Source of the DNA: Thiotrichaceae bacterium
GTDB lineage: Bacteria > Pseudomonadota > Gammaproteobacteria > Thiotrichales > Thiotrichaceae
Direction: 5' to 3'
Assembly (NCBI GenBank): GCA_024762625.1
Contig: JANTHA010000051.1
Coordinates: 1-10,970, forward strand
Length of the DNA: 10,970 nucleotides
Below the pieces are notes generated by a model. That model saw only the letters and a list, made by a program, of their open reading frames with translations, did not search any database and was not told the DNA's origin. A program made the position numbers and the translations under genes. Below are positions 1-6,867 of this stretch, piece by piece; positions within the stretch are counted from its first letter, which is position 1, and each line of letters opens with the position of its first letter.

Positions 1-1
1 T

Positions 2-514
2 ACACAAAATAGCGTCAAATTCAAAACAGCCGATTTATGCGACGCCCATTCGGATAACGGAACGCTGCAAATCTGCGCGCCAATTTTTAAGGATTACGGC
101 GGCCGCATCAGTTTTCATGGCAAAATTCATACCGTTTCCTGTTTCGAGGATAACTCCAGAGTCAGAGAAGCAATCTTTGAGGATGGTCATGATGAGCAGG
201 GTAATCCGAAAGTATTGGTGGTGGATGGCGGCGGCTCCCTGCGTCATGCGTTGATGGGCGATATGCTGGCCGGGAAAGCGCTCGAAAACGGTTGGTCGGG
301 CGTTATCTTGAATGCGCCGGTTCGTGATACAGAAGAAATCGGCAGACTGAGCCTTGGCGTCAAGGCCTTGTGCGCTTTTCCGCTTAAAAGTAATAAAAAA
401 GGTTTGGGCGTACGCGGCTCGCCGGTGTCCTTTGCTGGTGTTTTGTTTCAGGATGGCGATTATGTGTATGCGGATGAAGATGGGGTTTTGTGCAACCCCA
501 CAGCGTTGATTTAG
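2..514 (+). CDS. rraA: RraA family protein (5' end cut by window): RNase E regulator-like / class II aldolase-like
   Basis: The frame is open from the window edge, so the true start lies at or just outside position 1. About 170 residues are visible against a family length near 160, so only a few residues can be missing. Recognisable blocks are FKTADLCDAHS, YGGRISFHGKIHTV, VLVVDGGGS and YADEDGVL. E. coli RraA binds RNase E and modulates RNA decay, but many relatives are 4-hydroxy-4-methyl-2-oxoglutarate aldolases or oxaloacetate decarboxylases. This copy has the aldolase signature G-D-X20-R-D exactly: Gly-Asp codons at 257-262 and Arg-Asp at 323-328. E. coli RraA, as I recall, has Gln after that Arg. 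Enzyme activity is therefore possible. The stop at 512-514 directly abuts the stop of the convergent aminotransferase gene. Family assignment is firm; the cellular role is inference. Confidence 0.9.
   Translation, partial: TQNSVKFKTADLCDAHSDNGTLQICAPIFKDYGGRISFHGKIHTVSCFEDNSRVREAIFEDGHDEQGNPKVLVVDGGGSLRHALMGDMLAGKALENGWSGVILNAPVRDTEEIGRLSLGVKALCAFPLKSNKKGLGVRGSPVSFAGVLFQDGDYVYADEDGVLCNPTALI
481..500. other. Perfect hairpin at the rraA/argD convergent junction
   Basis: TGGGGTT (481-487) pairs perfectly with AACCCCA (494-500) across a 6-nt loop. It lies inside the last codons of rraA and just beyond the stop of the convergent aminotransferase gene. Neither strand shows a T-run after it, so it is not a standard intrinsic terminator. 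It could act as a 3'-end stabiliser or pause site, or it may be a coding coincidence. Confidence 0.3.
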
Positions 515-1690
515 TCAGGTCTCATGTTTCAATACCTTGTTGAGAATATCCAGCATCTGATCGATTTCTTGCCTTGAAATATTCAGCGCGGGCATAAAGC
601 GCAGACAGTTTTCCCTGGGCGCATTAAGCAACAGGCCATTATCCAGACAGGTTTGAACAATATTGGGAGCGTTCCGGCTTTTGGTGTTGAGCGCCAGTAA
701 CAGGCCTTTACCCCTGATTTCGCCGAGTGAAAAAGCACGGGATAGTTGTTCAAGTTGTTGTTTAAGGTAGTTTCCTTTCTCATTGATTTGTTTTAAAAAC
801 ACAGGTTTGGATACTTCGTTGACAACGGCATTGGCGACAGTGGTCATCAAGGGATTGCCGTTGTAGGTGCCGCCCTGGTCGCCGTATTCGAACACGCTGA
901 CTTCTGATTTAGCCAGCAATGCAGCGATGGGTACCCCGCCGCCTAGCCCTTTGCCAAGGGTCATGATGTCGGGTTCAATCGCATAAAATTGATAGGCGAA
1001 CAGCTCGCCTGTCCTGCCGACGCCAGTTTGCACCTCATCGAAAATGAGGAGCAGGGCGTGTTTGCTAGCCAGTTCCTTGATGGCATACATAAACTCATCA
1101 GCGGCGGGAATAACGCCCGCCTCGCCCTGAATTGGCTCCAGCATGATGGCGACTGTTTGGCTGTCGATAGCAGCTTCCACTGCTTTGGCGTTATTAAACG
1201 GAACCTTGATAAAACCCGGTGTTTTGGGTTCAAACAGATCGCTGAACGCCGCCTTGCCGCTGGCCGCCATGGTGGTCAGCGTCCTGCCATGAAAGCCGTT
1301 TTCAAAGGTGATGATTTTGTATGCGCCGTTTTTGTGTTTTGCGCCCCATTTTCTAGCCAGTTTAATCGCGCCTTCATTGGCCTCTGCGCCGCTATTGGTG
1401 AAAAATACCTGATCAAATACGGAATGACGTGTGAGTGTGTTGGCGCAATCAATCATCGGTTGATTGTAAAAAGCCGGGCTGGCGTTGATCAGCTTGCCTG
1501 CCTGTCGGCAGAGTGTTTCCGAAATGAGTCTAGACGAATGTCCAAACGTATTGACCGCCCAGCCCTGGATAAAGTCCAGATATTTGTTTTCCTTATCATC
1601 ATACAGCCAGCTGCCGCTGCCATGCTCAAAAATGAGATCAGGCCGTTTGGCGATGGGCATAATGGATCTAAATGGCGTGTGTTTCATCAT
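515..1690 (-). CDS. argD: Acetylornithine/ornithine-type class III aminotransferase (ArgD-like)
   Basis: A 391-residue PLP-dependent fold-type I, class III transaminase of normal length. Visible features are NSGAEANE (99-106, phosphate binding), FHGRT (133-137), EPIQGE (185-190), FDEVQTGVGRTG (217-228, Asp218 contacting the pyridine nitrogen) and TLGKGLGGG with Lys247 as the Schiff-base lysine. The opening FRSIMPIAKRPDL and the block GWAVNTFGHS are typical of beta-proteobacterial ArgD. The likely reaction is N-acetylornithine plus 2-oxoglutarate to N-acetylglutamate semialdehyde plus glutamate, in cytosolic arginine synthesis. Related class III enzymes (ornithine, succinylornithine, 4-aminobutyrate) cannot be excluded from sequence alone. 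Two ATGs are adjacent (1690 and 1687). An AGGAAA ribosome site at 1697-1702, within a tandem CCAGGAAAA repeat, supports starting here. No other arg gene is visible nearby. Confidence 0.88.
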   Translation of the reverse strand: MMKHTPFRSIMPIAKRPDLIFEHGSGSWLYDDKENKYLDFIQGWAVNTFGHSSRLISETLCRQAGKLINASPAFYNQPMIDCANTLTRHSVFDQVFFTNSGAEANEGAIKLARKWGAKHKNGAYKIITFENGFHGRTLTTMAASGKAAFSDLFEPKTPGFIKVPFNNAKAVEAAIDSQTVAIMLEPIQGEAGVIPAADEFMYAIKELASKHALLLIFDEVQTGVGRTGELFAYQFYAIEPDIMTLGKGLGGGVPIAALLAKSEVSVFEYGDQGGTYNGNPLMTTVANAVVNEVSKPVFLKQINEKGNYLKQQLEQLSRAFSLGEIRGKGLLLALNTKSRNAPNIVQTCLDNGLLLNAPRENCLRFMPALNISRQEIDQMLDILNKVLKHET

Positions 1691-1731
1691 TGGTTTTTCC
1701 TGGTTTTCCTGGTAGCAAAGCTTTCAGACAT
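1687..1731 (-). CDS. Possible 14-residue leader ORF overlapping the argD start (speculative)
   Basis: On the minus strand an ATG at 1731-1729 opens a 14-codon frame reading MSESFATRKTRKNQ. Its TGA (1689-1687) overlaps the first ATG of the aminotransferase. It contains two AGG arginine codons, each followed by AAA, in front of a probable arginine-synthesis gene, so leader-peptide control comes to mind. Against this, its ATG follows a T-run with no ribosome site, and the AGGAAA repeats double as Shine-Dalgarno sequence for argD. It is more likely an accident of the duplicated ribosome site than a translated leader. Confidence 0.15.
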   Translation of the reverse strand: MSESFATRKTRKNQ

Positions 1732-1763
1732 AAAAAAAGCCACAGCGTAAACTGTGGCTTTTT
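1732..1763 (-). terminator. Intrinsic terminator, best on the minus strand (acs transcript)
   Basis: GCCACAG (1739-1745) and CTGTGGC (1752-1758) form a perfect 7-bp stem with loop CGTAAA. The stem is flanked by A7 (1732-1738) and T5 (1759-1763), which extend it by A-T pairs. Read on the minus strand the hairpin is followed by seven Us, as expected for Rho-independent termination of transcripts leaving acs. The plus-strand version has five Us and no obvious plus-strand gene feeding it. It also lies about 40 nt upstream of the aminotransferase start, so it separates the two minus-strand genes or could act in the argD leader. Confidence 0.85.
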
Positions 1764-1769
1764 AAGTAT

Positions 1770-1791
1770 GATTAACGTTGATTCGTTAATC
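1770..1791. other. Perfect 8-bp hairpin in the acs 3' region
   Basis: GATTAACG (1770-1777) pairs perfectly with CGTTAATC (1784-1791), leaving loop TTGATT. It sits 7 nt from the intrinsic terminator on the acs-proximal side. No T-run follows it, so it is probably a structural element of the acs 3' UTR or an AT-rich operator-like dyad, not a terminator. Confidence 0.5.
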
Positions 1792-1834
1792 AGATATCGT
1801 TGTTTTTACCTATCTTTTACTCATATCTTATTCC

Positions 1835-1891
1835 CACAGTAACGCTCCGATCTCGACAAAAAACGGCGTCGATGATTGGTGTTACTCTGTG
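1835..1891. other. Long imperfect hairpin between acs and argD
   Basis: Nested complementary blocks pair across 57 nt: CACAG (1835-1839) with CTGTG (1887-1891), TAAC (1840-1843) with GTTA (1881-1884), CCGATC (1847-1852) with GATTGG (1874-1879, one G-U) and TCGAC (1853-1857) with GTCGA (1868-1872). The loop is about 10 nt, with small bulges. About 20 base pairs are formed. It lies 41 nt past the acs stop and has no following T-run. It could be a 3' UTR processing or stability element, or part of a small RNA ending at the terminator at 1732-1763. Pairing was found by eye and not folded computationally. Confidence 0.5.
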
Positions 1892-1931
1892 CGTTGAGTT
1901 GAATGTTAAGTCGAATCATGGTGTTATGATA

Positions 1932-3872
1932 TTAGGTATTTTCACGGTTGGCAATCAAATCCTCAACCACAGAGGGGTCGGCCAGCGTCGAGGTGTCGCC
2001 GAGGTCGTCCACTTCGTTGACCGCAATCTTGCGCAAAATGCGGCGCATGATTTTGCCCGAACGGGTCTTTGGCAGACCTGGCGCCCACTGGATGAAGTTG
2101 ATCTTGGCGATCGGGCCGATTTCCTTCCTCACCAGCGCCACCAGATCGGCTTTGAGTTCATCCGTGCCGGTCTCGCCCGCCATCAGCGTCACATAGGCGT
2201 AAATGCCCTGGCCGGTAATTTCATGCGGGAAGCCAACCACGGCGGCTTCGGCCACCTTGGGATGCAGCACCAGCGCAGATTCGATTTCAGCCGTACCCAG
2301 GCGATGGCCGGAAACGTTGAGCACATCATCCACGCGCCCGGTGATCCAGTAATCGCCGTCTTCGTCGCGGCGCGCGCCATCACCCGAGAAATAATAGCCC
2401 TTGAACATGGAGAAATAGGTCTGGTAGAAACGGTCATGGTCGCCAAATACCGTGCGCATCATGGAAGGCCAGGGCGCTTTCATGGCGAGGTTGCCCGCCG
2501 CCGGATTGCCCTCGATTTCCTTGCCTTCATCATCCAGCAACACCGGCTGGCAGCCGAAGAATGGCGCCATTGCCGAGCCGGGTTTGAGGTCATGCACACC
2601 GGGCAGGGGAGTCAGCATATGTGCGCCGGTTTCGGTCTGCCACCAGGTGTCCACAATCGGGCAACGGCTATCGCCCACCACCTTGTAATACCATTCCCAG
2701 GCTTCCGGGTTGATCGGTTCGCCCACGGTGCCGAGCAGGCGCAGCGATTTGCGCGAGGTCTTTTCGACCGGCTCGTCGCCAGCGGACATCAGCGCGCGAA
2801 TCGCGGTGGGCGCGGTGTAGAAAATGGAGACATTATGCTTGTCGATCACCTGCCAGAAGCGCGAAGCGTCCGGGTAGGTCGGGATGCCTTCAAACATCAG
2901 TGTGGTTGCGCCATTGGTGAGCGGGCCGTAGAGGATATAAGTGTGTCCGGTAATCCAGCCGACGTCGGCGGTGCACCAGTAGACTTCGCCGTCCTTGTAG
3001 TCAAACACCAGTTTGTGAGTCATGGCAGCCTGCACCAGATAGCCGCCCGTGGTGTGCAGCACGCCTTTGGGCGTACCAGTTGAGCCCGAAGTGTAAAGGA
3101 TGAACAATGGGTCTTCTGCGTCCATTTCTTCGGCCGGACAATCGGTACTCGCAGCCGCCACGGCTTCGCCATACCAGACATCGCGTTCATCATGCCACTC
3201 AATTGGGTCGCCGCCGCGTTTGACCACCACGCAGGTATGCACATGCGGACAGCCTTCTAGCGCTTCATCCGCATGGGTTTTAAGCGGCACTTTCTTGCCG
3301 CCGCGCATCGATTGATCTGCGGTAATGACCACCTGACAATCCGAATCCAGAATCCGGCTGCGCAGCGCTTCGGGCGAGAAGCCGCCAAACACCACCGAAT
3401 GAACCGCGCCAATGCGGGTGCAAGCCAGCATCGCCACTGCCGCTTCCGGTATCATCGGCATATAGAGCGATACGCGATCGCCTTTTTTTACGCCGCGCGA
3501 TTTTAAAACATTGGAAAAACGGCATACTTCCTCATGCAGCTCCTTGTAGCTAATGTGCCTGTCTTCTTCGGGATTGTCGCCTTCCCAGACGATTGCCGTC
3601 TGATCGCCGCGCGTTTCAAGGTGCTGATCCAGGCAGTTGTAGGCGACGTTCAGTTTGGCGTTTTTAAACCATTTGATGTGCAGGTCGGCCTGGTCGAAAC
3701 TCCAGTCAAGCACTTCATCCCAGGGCTTGAACCAGGAAACGTATTGTTCCGCCTGTTCCGCCCAGAAGCCATCCGGGTCGTCAATCGAGCGTTGGTACAT
3801 TTCTTCATATTGTTGTTTATTGATATTGGCCTGCGCTGCAAACTCAGCGGGTACGGGGTAAACCTGCGACAT
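1932..3872 (-). CDS. acs: Acetyl-CoA synthetase (acetate:CoA ligase, AMP-forming)
   Basis: A 646-residue enzyme, the usual length for Acs. It converts acetate, ATP and CoA to acetyl-CoA, AMP and PPi through acetyl-AMP in the cytosol. The N-terminal ACS domain carries [13 protein letters not shown] (29-41) and [15 protein letters not shown] (68-82). The phosphate-binding A3 loop is [11 protein letters not shown] (260-270). [12 protein letters not shown] and TWWQTETG (409-416) form the adenine and acetate pocket. [18 protein letters not shown] (496-513) leads to the hinge. [11 protein letters not shown] near the C-terminus contains Lys607, the family's catalytic lysine and the usual Pat/CobB acetylation site, so acetylation control is plausible. 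The start is well supported by GGAGG at 3883-3879, six nt before ATG. A terminator lies about 170 nt downstream. YaiI is encoded upstream on the same strand. Confidence 0.97.
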   Translation of the reverse strand: MSQVYPVPAEFAAQANINKQQYEEMYQRSIDDPDGFWAEQAEQYVSWFKPWDEVLDWSFDQADLHIKWFKNAKLNVAYNCLDQHLETRGDQTAIVWEGDNPEEDRHISYKELHEEVCRFSNVLKSRGVKKGDRVSLYMPMIPEAAVAMLACTRIGAVHSVVFGGFSPEALRSRILDSDCQVVITADQSMRGGKKVPLKTHADEALEGCPHVHTCVVVKRGGDPIEWHDERDVWYGEAVAAASTDCPAEEMDAEDPLFILYTSGSTGTPKGVLHTTGGYLVQAAMTHKLVFDYKDGEVYWCTADVGWITGHTYILYGPLTNGATTLMFEGIPTYPDASRFWQVIDKHNVSIFYTAPTAIRALMSAGDEPVEKTSRKSLRLLGTVGEPINPEAWEWYYKVVGDSRCPIVDTWWQTETGAHMLTPLPGVHDLKPGSAMAPFFGCQPVLLDDEGKEIEGNPAAGNLAMKAPWPSMMRTVFGDHDRFYQTYFSMFKGYYFSGDGARRDEDGDYWITGRVDDVLNVSGHRLGTAEIESALVLHPKVAEAAVVGFPHEITGQGIYAYVTLMAGETGTDELKADLVALVRKEIGPIAKINFIQWAPGLPKTRSGKIMRRILRKIAVNEVDDLGDTSTLADPSVVEDLIANRENT

Positions 3873-3910
3873 GTTGTTCCTCCAATGGATATCTTTTTGT
3901 TAATTTGATA

Positions 3911-3929
3911 TTTATAGCATATTTTATGC
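3911..3929 (-). promoter_or_regulatory. Candidate extended -10 promoter for acs, overlapping a small palindrome
   Basis: In the 72-nt gap upstream of acs the minus strand reads TGC-TATAAA (3919-3911), matching an extended -10 (TGnTATAAT) in all but the last base. No good -35 is seen, which extended -10 promoters tolerate. The same site overlaps the dyad GCATA-TTT-TATGC (3917-3929), which could bind a regulator. The leader to the acs ATG would be about 30 nt. Assignment is by pattern only. Confidence 0.4.
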
Positions 3930-3944
3930 GCCCGGGTTTTTGAT

Positions 3945-4391
3945 TTAACCACTGTTTTGCAGGAATCTTTCCAGCGCATTGGCGAATTTTTGCCGGTCTT
4001 TGTGATTTAATGGCGCAGGACCGCCGGTATCCACGCCGCTGGAACGCAAGGTTTCCATGAAATTGCGCATATTAAGTCTCGCCTTGATGTTATCGGGGGT
4101 ATATGTTTCGCCGCGCGGGTTAAGCGCGATAGCGCCTTTTTCGATCACTTCCGCCGCCAGTGGAATATCTCCGGTAATTACCAGATCATCGGCTTCAACG
4201 CGTTTTACAATCTCGTTGTCAGCAACATCAAATCCGGCGGCGACCTGCATAAATTTAATCAGGGGGGAGGTTGGTATGCGCATCGGGTGATTGGCAACTA
4301 GCGTCAGCTCAGCGCCAGTGCGATTGGCCGCCCTGAACAGTATTTCCTTGATGACTGCGGGGCAGGCATCGGCATCGACCCAGATTTTCAT
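3945..4391 (-). CDS. yaiI: YaiI/YqxD family protein (DUF188, UPF0178)
   Basis: A 148-residue protein of normal family length. Diagnostic blocks are the opening [10 protein letters not shown] (2-11), [13 protein letters not shown] (67-79), [11 protein letters not shown] and the C-terminal [20 protein letters not shown]. The family has a PIN-like fold, and the conserved aspartates (Asp6, Asp8 and those near 68-75) resemble a nuclease metal site. No activity or substrate is established that I know of, so its function is open. It is cytosolic, with no signal peptide. The ATG at 4391 is preceded by GAGAGA (4401-4396), an acceptable ribosome site. It lies 72 nt upstream of acs on the same strand, so read-through into acs is possible, though acs seems to have its own promoter. 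It is divergent from the rhlE-like helicase. Confidence 0.92.
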   Translation of the reverse strand: MKIWVDADACPAVIKEILFRAANRTGAELTLVANHPMRIPTSPLIKFMQVAAGFDVADNEIVKRVEADDLVITGDIPLAAEVIEKGAIALNPRGETYTPDNIKARLNMRNFMETLRSSGVDTGGPAPLNHKDRQKFANALERFLQNSG

Positions 4392-4421
4392 ATGATCTCT
4401 CGTTTATATTTAGCCGATGAT

Positions 4422-4433
4422 TGTAGCACTACA
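4422..4433. promoter_or_regulatory. Small dyad in the yaiI-rhlE divergent gap
   Basis: TGTAG (4422-4426) and CTACA (4429-4433) form a perfect dyad with a 2-nt centre, midway in the 95-nt gap between the divergent yaiI and helicase genes. It has operator-like geometry, but no regulator is identified. I found no convincing sigma70 promoter in this gap; TATAAG at 4468-4473 is -10-like but would leave only a very short leader. Confidence 0.2.
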
Positions 4434-4486
4434 GGCTTTTATGCTGTACCCTGCATCACATTTTGAATATAAGTAAATAGTAATAT

Positions 4487-5875
4487 ATGCATTTTTCCGA
4501 TTTAGGCCTTTCCGATTCAATTTTACAGGCGGTTGAAAAACAGGGTTACACGACGCCTTCTCCGATCCAGCAACAAGCGATTCCCGCGATTATCAAGGGT
4601 AGGGACGTGATGGCTGCGGCACAGACCGGCACCGGTAAGACCGCTGGATTTACCCTGCCGATACTTGAAAAGTTATCCAAAGGCCCGCTCGCAAAGGCGA
4701 ACCAGACGCGCGCGCTGATTTTGACGCCGACGCGCGAGCTCGCCGCACAGGTTGAACGCAGCGTGATGCTGTATGGCAAAAACCTGCCGCTGACATCAAC
4801 CGTGGTGTTTGGCGGCGTCAAGATCAATCCGCAAATGATGCGTTTACGCAAGGGCGTCGATATTCTGGTGGCGACGCCAGGCCGCCTACTGGATTTGTAT
4901 CAACAAAATGCGGTGCGTTTTGATCAACTGGAAGTGTTGGTGCTGGATGAAGCAGACCGCATGCTGGATATGGGTTTTATTCATGATATCCGCAAGATAC
5001 TCTCCTATCTGCCTGCGCATCGCCAGAATCTGATGTTCTCGGCGACCTTCTCAAAGGAAATACGCGATCTCGCCAAGGGCATGATCAATGATCCGGTCGA
5101 GATTTCAGTGAGTCCGCGCAATACAACGGTAGAATCAGTCAAACAATGGATTTGTCCGGTTGATAAAAAACGGAAATCAGCCCTGCTGTCTCATTTGATT
5201 AAGGAAAACCAGTGGACCCAGGTGCTGGTGTTTAGCCGCACCAAGCATGGTTCTGACCGCCTCGCCAGACAACTGAACTCGCGCGATATTCCAACGGCGG
5301 CGATTCATGGCAATAAAAGCCAGAATCAGCGCACCCGCGCGCTGGCCGATTTCAAGAAAGGCAAGGTGCAGGTGCTGGTGGCGACCGATATTGCGGCGCG
5401 CGGCATAGATATTAATCATTTGCCGCAGGTGGTCAATTTTGATTTGCCCAATGTGCCGGAAGATTATGTGCATCGCATCGGGCGCACCGGTCGCGCGGGT
5501 CGTGCAGGTCAGGCGGTTTCGCTGGTGAGCGCAGATGAAGTCAAGCAGCTTTCAGATATTGAACATCTGATCAAAACGGTCCTGAAACGCAAACTGGTGG
5601 ATGGTTTTGAGCCGGATCATGATGTGCCGGTTACAAGTCTTGATAAACGCTTCCCCAAAGCCAAAGGCGGGGGGAATACGCCCAGGCCGCTGAGCAGCAA
5701 ACACAAAAGCCGCACAAACAAAAGTCGTGCTAATAAAAGCCATGCTAAAAACAGCCGTGCTAAAAACAGGAATGGTCAGCCTGAAAATAAACGCAGCAAA
5801 AACCGTAACTGGAAAAAGAAAAAGCCTGCAAACTCAGGCGGAGGCGGACATCGGAGTCCCAGAAAATCAGCTTAA
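4487..5875 (+). CDS. rhlE: RhlE-type DEAD-box ATP-dependent RNA helicase
   Basis: A 462-residue superfamily 2 helicase with every motif intact: Q motif [10 protein letters not shown] (20-29), Walker A AQTGTGKT (45-52), Ia PTRELAAQ (81-88), Ib TPGR (130-133), DEAD (154-157), SAT (185-187), [23 protein letters not shown] (299-308) and [13 protein letters not shown] (329-339). RecA domain 1 spans about 20-205 and domain 2 about 225-365. The tail from about 395 is lysine- and arginine-rich and disordered-looking, typical of RhlE RNA-binding extensions. It includes four 5-residue KSRAN-like repeats (407-426). It should unwind short RNA duplexes in ribosome assembly or RNA decay; cold induction is common in the family but not shown here. 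The start at MHFSDLGL is standard, although the ribosome site is weak. The stop overlaps that of the convergent hydrolase. Confidence 0.95.
   Translation: MHFSDLGLSDSILQAVEKQGYTTPSPIQQQAIPAIIKGRDVMAAAQTGTGKTAGFTLPILEKLSKGPLAKANQTRALILTPTRELAAQVERSVMLYGKNLPLTSTVVFGGVKINPQMMRLRKGVDILVATPGRLLDLYQQNAVRFDQLEVLVLDEADRMLDMGFIHDIRKILSYLPAHRQNLMFSATFSKEIRDLAKGMINDPVEISVSPRNTTVESVKQWICPVDKKRKSALLSHLIKENQWTQVLVFSRTKHGSDRLARQLNSRDIPTAAIHGNKSQNQRTRALADFKKGKVQVLVATDIAARGIDINHLPQVVNFDLPNVPEDYVHRIGRTGRAGRAGQAVSLVSADEVKQLSDIEHLIKTVLKRKLVDGFEPDHDVPVTSLDKRFPKAKGGGNTPRPLSSKHKSRTNKSRANKSHAKNSRAKNRNGQPENKRSKNRNWKKKKPANSGGGGHRSPRKSA
5705..5764 (+). repeat. Four tandem 15-bp units in the helicase tail
   Basis: Codons 407-426 form four 15-bp units encoding [15 protein letters not shown] and NSRAK. 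The DNA units are similar but diverged, for example AAAAGTCGTGCTAAT and AAAAGCCATGCTAAA. In-frame unit gain or loss would change the length of the basic tail without breaking the frame. Confidence 0.7.
5811..5839 (-). terminator. Probable intrinsic terminator of the alpha/beta hydrolase gene, inside rhlE
   Basis: On the minus strand GCCTG (5839-5835), loop AGTTTG and CAGGC (5828-5824) form a 5-bp GC-rich stem. TTTTTCTTTTT follows immediately. It begins 33 nt past the hydrolase stop at 5872. On the plus strand the same bases are lysine codons ([11 protein letters not shown]) of the helicase tail. The stem is short, so efficiency is uncertain, but the geometry and position fit. Confidence 0.55.
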
Positions 5876-6753
5876 TCGTGAGTAAAAGCCTTGCTTAAAA
5901 AGCTGGTCAGTTTTTCAGCATGCTCCTCAATTTTATCAACGGACTCATGTCCGGCGTCGTCAATTTCGAGAAGCTGGACATGTGGTTCAGGGCAATTTTC
6001 AATAATGGCCCGCGCATCTTCGACAGGTACGGTTGAATCATCCTTGCCATGCACCAGCAGAACAGGCGCGTTGAGTTTACAAATAGTATGGACGGGCGCA
6101 ATGCTGGCGAATGAATGTCCGATTACCCATTGAATGTATTTCAGGATTATGCGAATCAAAAACTGCGGCAGACGCAGACCTTTCCAGCAAATATTCTGTA
6201 AGTAACGTTGCATTAGCCATTCCGGGTGGGCAAAGGCTGAGATACTGATCACGGCGTCTATATCATCGCGCCTTGATGCTTCGTAGATGACAGCGCTTGC
6301 TCCGACCGAATGTCCGAGCACCGCTATTTTTTGAGCGCGCTCCGGATAATGTTGCTTGATCCAGTCGATGGCCGTCCCGAGATCCTCGGCAAAACGGGGC
6401 AGCGAAGAGAAGGTGTCGGAATCGCTTGACCCATGGTTTCTGGCGTCAATCAACAAGGTATTAAAACCAGCGCGATAAAAAGGAATGGCTATCGGCAACA
6501 TCAGTTCCGCATTGCCGCCCCAGCCATGCAGAATAATAAGGGTGTGTGGCGATGTTTCAACAGGCAGCAACCAGCCGAATAACTGTTTAGCTGAAACGCC
6601 CGGAATGGCTACTTGATTATAAGGAACGCCATGATCCAGTGGCGTTTTGACCTCCCTGATTCTGGGCGCTCGAAAACCAAGGTGCAGGCCAAGCACAAGC
6701 AGGCCAATAGCAACAGCGGCCAGAAAAAGAAGAATTAGAAAGTAAGCTGTCAT
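5872..6753 (-). CDS. Membrane-anchored alpha/beta hydrolase (serine hydrolase)
   Basis: A 293-residue protein with an N-terminal hydrophobic segment (about 2-26) that is probably an uncleaved membrane anchor, followed by an alpha/beta-hydrolase domain. HGWGG (76-80) is the oxyanion region and GHSVG (147-151) the nucleophile elbow with Ser149. HGKDDSTVP (235-243) holds the acid, probably Asp239, and AGHES has His269, so the triad is complete. The family covers esterases, lipases, acylaminoacyl peptidases and others, and the substrate cannot be read from sequence. The domain could face either side of the membrane. The stop (TTA, 5872-5874) overlaps the helicase stop (TAA, 5873-5875) within a shared TTAA. 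No strong ribosome site precedes ATG 6753. It is divergent from the cysteine-rich gene, and the FNR-type box at 6813-6826 lies in the shared upstream region. Confidence 0.88.
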   Translation of the reverse strand: MTAYFLILLFLAAVAIGLLVLGLHLGFRAPRIREVKTPLDHGVPYNQVAIPGVSAKQLFGWLLPVETSPHTLIILHGWGGNAELMLPIAIPFYRAGFNTLLIDARNHGSSDSDTFSSLPRFAEDLGTAIDWIKQHYPERAQKIAVLGHSVGASAVIYEASRRDDIDAVISISAFAHPEWLMQRYLQNICWKGLRLPQFLIRIILKYIQWVIGHSFASIAPVHTICKLNAPVLLVHGKDDSTVPVEDARAIIENCPEPHVQLLEIDDAGHESVDKIEEHAEKLTSFLSKAFTHD

Positions 6754-6812
6754 TGCGCTAATGTGACGTTAATGTTCCAGCTTATCAAGGTTTTTCAGCC
6801 TTTGAGCCCTTT

Positions 6813-6826
6813 TTGATTAATATCAA
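6813..6826. promoter_or_regulatory. Perfect FNR/ANR/DNR-type box
   Basis: TTGAT-TAAT-ATCAA matches the CRP/FNR-family consensus TTGATNNNNATCAA at all ten defined bases. FNR and ANR respond to oxygen; DNR and NnrR respond to NO and use nearly the same site. It sits one base upstream of the -35 at 6828. That places its centre about 42-43 nt before the predicted start of transcription, the class II activator position. It could also influence the divergent hydrolase, but no good minus-strand promoter aligns with it. Confidence 0.75.
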
Positions 6827-6827
6827 T

Positions 6828-6856
6828 TTGACTGCGTTGCATGAACGGCTTATAAA
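6828..6856 (+). promoter_or_regulatory. Near-consensus sigma70 promoter for the cysteine-rich protein gene
   Basis: TTGACT (6828-6833, five of six) is followed by exactly 17 nt and then TATAAA (6851-6856, five of six). Transcription should start around 6861-6864, only about 4-7 nt before the ATG at 6868, so the mRNA would be nearly leaderless. The immediately upstream FNR-type box suggests activation under low oxygen or nitrosative stress. Confidence 0.7.
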
Positions 6857-6867
6857 ATGAAATTGCT

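Noticed and set aside
989..1750. 253-aa plus-strand open frame opposite argD
   Set aside because: It lies antisense to an intact, motif-complete aminotransferase gene and has no family features; a frame shadow.
1800..3083. 427-aa plus-strand open frame opposite acs
   Set aside because: Antisense to acs, where GC-rich third positions suppress stops. Its translation is low-complexity, rich in His, Arg and Gly, with no domains.
6754..6812. Promoter for the hydrolase at TTGATA-N17-CACATT on the minus strand
   Set aside because: The -35 is fair but the -10 matches only three of six bases; too weak to list as a feature.
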